Below, piece after piece: positions 15,535 through 18,837 of a DNA stretch of 18,837 bases. This stretch comes from Candidatus Poribacteria bacterium (GTDB lineage Bacteria > Poribacteria > DTPJ01 > WJIO01): contig WJIO01000303.1 of NCBI GenBank assembly GCA_014730235.1, positions 1-18,837 on the forward strand, in the 5' to 3' direction. Position numbers and translations under genes: made by a program. The notes under the pieces are model-generated. The model was not told the DNA's origin. It did not search any database and saw only the letters and a program-made list of their open reading frames with translations. Every line of letters starts with the position of its first letter. Position 1 is the stretch's first letter.

Positions 15535-16578
15535 ATGGCTGAAAAACTTCCTTTTCAAAAACCAGTTTTTATAAGCGGCGAATATGGATACCATACTTTT
15601 CGTATTCCTGCTGTTATTGTATCAAAAGAGGGCACCATTCTTGCGTTTTGCGAGGGTCGTAGAACCAGCGGCAGCGATCACGGAGACCTTGATATTGTTT
15701 TAAGACGCAGTTGCGATAATGGCAAAACATGGACAAATCCTATAATAGTTTACGGTGAAGCTGGTAATATAACCATTGGCAATCCATGCCCTGTAGTTGA
15801 CCAGAGTACCGGAACTATATGGTTGCCATTTTGCCGCGATAATAACGATGTTCTTATAACAAAAAGCAATGATGACGGTATAACCTGGTCAGAACCGATT
15901 GACATAACAAAAGACGTTAAGAAATCCGATTGGGGATGGTATGCCACAGGACCTGGTGTGGGGATTCAGATTAAATACGGCCCTCATAAAGGGCGAATGG
16001 TTATTCCCTGCGACCACAGAGAAAAGATGGATGATAAATGGTTTATGTTCTCACATGTCTTTTACAGTGACGACGCGGGAAAAACTTGGCAATTGGGAGG
16101 TTCTGTGGCCATACATACAGATGAATGTCAGTTGGTGGAATTAACTGATGGAAGGCTTCTGATAAACATGCGTAATTACTGGGAGAGAACAGGTGGAGAG
16201 GCTAAAAAAGGTGATATGCGCGCTTTGTCATGGAGTGATGATGGGGGAGAAACATGGTCAGAATTGGAGTTTGATGAACAATTAATCGAACCTATATGCC
16301 AGGCCAGTTTTATACGCTATGACAAAAAACTACTACTTTTCTCTAATCCAGCCGATAAATCCAACCGGATTAATATGACTGTACGTATAAGTTGTGATGA
16401 AGGTGAAAGTTGGCCTTTATCAAAATCACTTTATGCCGGTCCTTCTGCATATTCATGTTTGACCGTATTGCCTGATATGAGTATTGGATGTTTATATGAA
16501 TGTGGGGAAAAGAGCGCGTATCAGACTATTACTTTTGCTAATTTTGATTTAGATTGGTTTTCAGATAAAAAGGAATAA
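15535..16578 (+). CDS. exo-alpha-sialidase-like BNR/Asp-box protein (GH33-like), no signal peptide
   Basis: This 347-residue six-bladed propeller has ggagg 12 nt before the ATG. It carries the sialidase RIP motif (TFRIPAV, R23) and five Asp boxes: SCDNGKTW at 59, SNDDGITW at 111, SDDAGKTW at 178, SDDGGETW at 234 and SCDEGESW at 286, spaced 52-67 residues apart. D48 in SDHGDLDIV aligns with the catalytic acid of GH33 enzymes. Y306 in GPSAYSCLTVL sits where the nucleophilic tyrosine is expected. The protein has no export signal, so it probably acts on imported oligosaccharides, or is not a true sialidase; many relatives of this kind are annotated only by family and could act on other acidic sugars. 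It is the last gene of the operon and is followed within 15 bp by a strong hairpin. Confidence 0.88.
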   Translation: MAEKLPFQKPVFISGEYGYHTFRIPAVIVSKEGTILAFCEGRRTSGSDHGDLDIVLRRSCDNGKTWTNPIIVYGEAGNITIGNPCPVVDQSTGTIWLPFCRDNNDVLITKSNDDGITWSEPIDITKDVKKSDWGWYATGPGVGIQIKYGPHKGRMVIPCDHREKMDDKWFMFSHVFYSDDAGKTWQLGGSVAIHTDECQLVELTDGRLLINMRNYWERTGGEAKKGDMRALSWSDDGGETWSELEFDEQLIEPICQASFIRYDKKLLLFSNPADKSNRINMTVRISCDEGESWPLSKSLYAGPSAYSCLTVLPDMSIGCLYECGEKSAYQTITFANFDLDWFSDKKE

Positions 16579-16591
16579 ATTCAGTCAGGAA

Positions 16592-16624
16592 TATTCCATC
16601 ACCCCTTAAAGGGGTGATGGAATA
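16592..16624. terminator. bidirectional hairpin terminator between convergent operons
   Basis: Perfect 16-nt inverted arms (16592-16607 and 16609-16624, tattccatcacccctt and its complement) flank a single A; in practice a 14-bp stem with a 5-nt loop. It separates the sialidase gene (+) from the RRM gene (-). Neither side has a strong T tract, so efficiency as an intrinsic terminator is uncertain, but position and stability fit. Confidence 0.7.
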
Positions 16625-16635
16625 AATAGTCAATA

Positions 16636-16953
16636 TTAATATCTCTGTCTGCGGTTTGATCCATATCCACCACCACCGCCAGAGCGACGACCTCCGCCAC
16701 CGCCTCGGGAATCTCTGGCTTCGTCAACCTTAAGGTTACGTCCACCAAGTTCCTGTCCGTTCATTTCTTCTTTAGCCTTTTGAGCATCAGCTTCTTCAGC
16801 GAATTCAACAAAGCCAAAACCTCTCGAACGTCCGGTTGCGGAATCTTTGATTACTACAGCAGATACAACTTCACCAAACTGAGCAAAAGCTTCTTCTAAT
16901 TCTGCTTCAGTTGTATCAAAATTCAGGTTGCCAACATAAAGTTTCTTCGCCAT
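16636..16953 (-). CDS. RRM-type glycine-rich RNA-binding protein
   Basis: I chose ATG 16953 because gaaagg lies about 6 nt upstream and MAKKLYVGNL is the usual start. A GTG at 16968 would add five residues and swallow that site. The 105-residue protein is one RNA recognition motif: RNP2 is LYVGNL near the start and RNP1 is RGFGFVEF in the middle, with the aromatic residues that stack on RNA. A short tail of Gly and Arg (about 25 residues, ending RRQRY) follows. Bacterial proteins of this type bind single-stranded RNA and are often cold- or stress-induced RNA chaperones (family knowledge). It is downstream of the parvulin gene, separated by a 24-bp palindrome that could be its operator or the end of the preceding transcript. 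Confidence 0.93.
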   Translation of the reverse strand: MAKKLYVGNLNFDTTEAELEEAFAQFGEVVSAVVIKDSATGRSRGFGFVEFAEEADAQKAKEEMNGQELGGRNLKVDEARDSRGGGGGRRSGGGGGYGSNRRQRY

Positions 16954-16974
16954 AATCTTACCTTTCACAAAGAC

Positions 16975-16998
16975 CGAATCTCATATATATGAGATTCG
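16975..16998. promoter_or_regulatory. 24-bp perfect palindrome upstream of the RRM gene
   Basis: The sequence cgaatctcatat followed by its exact complement forms a perfect palindrome in the 74-bp gap between the parvulin gene and the RRM gene. It lies about 22 nt before the RRM start. It could be an operator for a dimeric regulator, a cold-sensitive RNA hairpin in the RRM leader, or a terminator for the parvulin transcript (no T tract follows on the minus strand). I cannot choose from sequence. Confidence 0.6.
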
Positions 16999-17027
16999 TT
17001 AAAATCACACATACCTTTATAGTATGT

Positions 17028-18035
17028 TTACTTCCCCTCTAGCATAATGCTTATGTCGGCTTTTTCCTTAGCGGATTTAAACCAGTTATCCATAGCATTC
17101 ATTACTTCTTTTTCAGTGAGGTATTTCTTAATTTTCTCTTTAACTTCGTCAAATTCCACTTTTCTTTCTGCTTTTTTATCAGCAACCTTTATAATGTGAT
17201 AGCCGTATTGTGTTTCAACTATATCGCTGATCTTTCCTGGCTCAAGGTTAAAAGCAGCCTTAGAAAATGGCCCTAACATTTGCCCTTGGGCAAAATATCC
17301 CAGATCTCCTCCTTTTTCTGCGCTATCGCAGTCTGAATTTTCTTTTGCTAATTCAGCAAAATCTTCACCTTTTTTGACTTTTTTAAGTATATCCTCTATT
17401 TTCTTCTTCGCATCAGCTTTTTGCTTTTCATCAGCATTGGGTTCAACTTTTACAAGGATATGACTTGCCTTTACCTTTTCCGGTTCAACAAACTTCTCTT
17501 TATTTTCTTCGTAAAATTTTGATACTTCTTCATCTGTTACTGACTTGGCTTTAGGCCTGATTTCTTTTTCAACAAATTCTCCGGCAATAAGCCTTTCTTC
17601 TATCTGGTTCTTTAGTTCTTTTTCTGTTAATTTTTCCTGCTTTAAGATTTGTTGATATATATCTTCAGAGGGAAATTTAGCTTTCATATTTGCCAATTCT
17701 GCATCAATCTCTGAGGTTTCAGGTGTAAATCCAGCATTTTTTCCAGCTTGAATGAGTAGTTCCTGCTCAACGAGGCTATTAAGGATCTGCTCTTTTATCA
17801 TCTTCTTTGTAGCTTCATCAGCGTTAGTCTGCAACTGTGGGTTACTTGCTATGGCTGCTTGCATTTCTTTTTCTAAAGTAGATAATAAAATCTTTTTTCC
17901 ATTTATCAAAGCTGCTACTTTTTCTTCAGCATTTTCAGATTTATCGGATTTTTCTGATTGTTCCGCGCTAATATAATATGGAATAAACAAAATTAAGCTT
18001 ATTATTAAAACAAAAAATACTACATGGTTAAACAT
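17028..18035 (-). CDS. exported parvulin-type peptidyl-prolyl isomerase (PpiC/SurA/PrsA-like)
   Basis: I chose ATG 18035 because GGAG lies 6 nt upstream; an ATG four codons earlier (18047) has no ribosome binding site. The 335-residue protein has a signal peptide (hydrophobic 4-23, then ISAEQ; no lipobox cysteine). A SurA-type N-terminal helical region covers about 40-165. One parvulin domain covers about 187-285: KVKASHILVKV, KENSDCDSAEKGGDLGYF, QMLGPFSKAAFNL and ETQYGYHIIKV are the conserved blocks. A short helical, lysine-rich tail packs at the end. It catalyses cis-trans isomerisation of prolyl bonds and assists folding of exported proteins in the periplasm. A genome that exports many large beta-rich proteins, as here, would need such a chaperone. 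It lies 38 bp downstream of rpsU on the same strand. Confidence 0.92.
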   Translation of the reverse strand: MFNHVVFFVLIISLILFIPYYISAEQSEKSDKSENAEEKVAALINGKKILLSTLEKEMQAAIASNPQLQTNADEATKKMIKEQILNSLVEQELLIQAGKNAGFTPETSEIDAELANMKAKFPSEDIYQQILKQEKLTEKELKNQIEERLIAGEFVEKEIRPKAKSVTDEEVSKFYEENKEKFVEPEKVKASHILVKVEPNADEKQKADAKKKIEDILKKVKKGEDFAELAKENSDCDSAEKGGDLGYFAQGQMLGPFSKAAFNLEPGKISDIVETQYGYHIIKVADKKAERKVEFDEVKEKIKKYLTEKEVMNAMDNWFKSAKEKADISIMLEGK

Positions 18036-18073
18036 ATTAATCTCCATTTAAGGATTTATTTTCAAATAACTGT

Positions 18074-18250
18074 CTACTGTCCTTTTCTTTTATTGGATTT
18101 GCGATTTTTTCTGTGCTTTCGGGAACTGGGTTTTTCATACACGCGGCGTTTTTTTACTTCATCAATAATCCCCTCTTTTTTACAAATAGTTTTAAATTTA
18201 CGGATAGCTTTCTCTATAGAACCCTCTCGATCAACTCTTATTTGAGCCAA
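18074..18250 (-). CDS. rpsU: 30S ribosomal protein bS21
   Basis: A small basic protein (58 residues from the chosen start) with AQIRVDREGSIEKAIRKFK followed by Lys/Arg-rich IIDEVKKRRVYEKPS and a basic tail, the pattern of bacterial S21. It binds the 30S subunit and assists pairing with the messenger's Shine-Dalgarno sequence. The start is ambiguous. A TTG at 18250 gives the family's usual N terminus and has a perfect GGAGG (18259-18255) 4 nt upstream. An ATG at 18262 would add MGGS and put that GGAGG inside the coding region, leaving only AGGA three nt upstream. I favour TTG. A small hairpin (18262-18279) overlaps the ATG. It heads the rpsU - parvulin - RRM group. Confidence 0.9.
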   Translation of the reverse strand: MAQIRVDREGSIEKAIRKFKTICKKEGIIDEVKKRRVYEKPSSRKHRKNRKSNKRKGQ

Positions 18251-18261
18251 GGAACCTCCCA

Positions 18262-18279
18262 TCTGTCCTGTTAGACAGA
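18262..18279 (-). promoter_or_regulatory. small leader hairpin at the start of rpsU
   Basis: The arms TCTGTC and GACAGA (6 bp, 6-nt loop) lie directly before the GGAGG of rpsU and cover the upstream ATG. It could affect start choice or translation; the stem is short and may be chance. Confidence 0.3.
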
Positions 18280-18285
18280 ATTTAA

Positions 18286-18291
18286 ATTATA
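18286..18291 (-). promoter_or_regulatory. candidate -10 box for the rpsU group
   Basis: A perfect TATAAT reads on the minus strand (18291 to 18286), 36 nt before the TTG start of rpsU. No good -35 lies 16-18 nt further upstream, so this is a weak call. Confidence 0.35.
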
Positions 18292-18837
18292 TGTCGGGTT
18301 TAATATTTTCTACTTATCGTAATCGTTAAAAATCTATATCACTTAATTGAATATAGAAAAAAGTGTGTAGTAAACATATCTTTCATTTTTTAGCGATTGC
18401 TTATCATAAAGCAGGCATTATTATAAATACTATTAATAATACCTTTTCTGAAAATTATCAACCATGTTTCGTAAGATTAAGCACGAAAACAGTGATAATT
18501 ATTCCCAAAAAGCAAATAATTATTATATTAGAGTTAGATTAATTTTTATGCACTACCTTGTAAAATCTGTTCAGGGCTAAATCAAAATACTCCTGATAGA
18601 AAAGAGCTTGCAAATCAGAACATTACTCCTAATTAAAGGATAAGAACCAAGATATTGGAAACAATAAATTAAAATTGACTTAGCTAAAATAATTAACAAA
18701 CGAAATAGAGAATCGGTAGTGCAAAAAGGAGAGAACGTCTGTGGGGTGGAAACCTCAAAGTCTTCAATTTCACAAACAGATTCCTATAACGCTGTCTAAA
18801 CAGCTTACATATAATTAATAACACAAAAGTCATATAA
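18292..18837. other. AT-rich region without a recognised gene
   Basis: About 545 nt with no supported coding frame on either strand. Visible structures are an AT-only 9-bp inverted repeat (18495-18503 with 18515-18523), a 6-bp pair TTTCGT/ACGAAA (18467-18472 and 18483-18488), and a small hairpin GCTGT-ctaa-ACAGC (18791-18804). The part from about 18715 to 18805 is less AT-rich than its surroundings and might be a small RNA, but I recognise no family. Confidence 0.5.

Noticed and set aside
18693-18833. 46-codon open frame on - near the window end
   Set aside because: No clear ribosome binding site, AT-driven composition and no recognisable motif.
1-18837. CRISPR array, tRNA/rRNA genes, insertion sequence or integrase
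   Set aside because: No regularly spaced direct repeats, no tRNA or rRNA core sequences and no transposase or integrase motifs were seen on either strand.

Overview
The window looks like a chromosomal segment of an uncultivated, AT-leaning Gram-negative bacterium of the Poribacteria / planctomycete-like type. That is an inference from gene content. Giant exported PQQ-type beta-propellers fused to a methyltransferase fold, LamG tails, sulfatase, UroD-family and BNR-sialidase genes together are typical of such genomes. No rRNA, tRNA or universal marker other than ribosomal protein S21 is present to fix the taxonomy.

Layout. (1) 1-485: the 3' end of a LamG-domain protein and a small conserved cysteine-containing protein, both on +. 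(2) 486-698: a convergent gap holding a REP/MITE-like inverted repeat. (3) 699-3971 on -: an exported propeller-methyltransferase-propeller protein ('protein A'). (4) 3972-4184: a divergent promoter region. (5) 4185-16578 on +: eight genes with gaps of at most about 33 bp or small overlaps, read here as one operon. In order they are a UroD-family protein, a CPBP membrane protease, a D-2-hydroxyacid dehydrogenase, an exported beta-helix protein, a sulfatase, an exported methyltransferase-propeller-LamG protein ('protein B'), a 56-codon half ACT domain, and a five-Asp-box sialidase. It ends at a strong hairpin at 16592-16624. (6) 16636-18250 on -: a housekeeping-like group rpsU - parvulin PPIase - RRM RNA-binding protein, with a 24-bp perfect palindrome before the RRM gene. 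(7) 18263-18837: AT-rich DNA with no convincing gene.

How it may work together. The operon joins exported proteins that look built to bind or cut polysaccharide (beta-helix with inserted jelly-roll, propeller with LamG) to two hydrolases without signal peptides (sulfatase, sialidase) and two metabolic enzymes (UroD-like, 2-hydroxyacid dehydrogenase). A catabolic role on a sulfated or acidic-sugar glycan is a reasonable inference, but the substrate cannot be read from sequence, and no transporter or regulator is encoded here.

The most notable observation is that proteins A and B are related by circular permutation. Both contain a methyltransferase fold (MT), a propeller ending in a Cys-x-Cys motif (P1) and a second propeller (P2). 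The order is P2-MT-P1 in A and MT-P1-P2 in B. B also carries a LamG insert inside P2 that itself looks permuted. Both are exported although they contain an S-adenosylmethionine-type binding motif.
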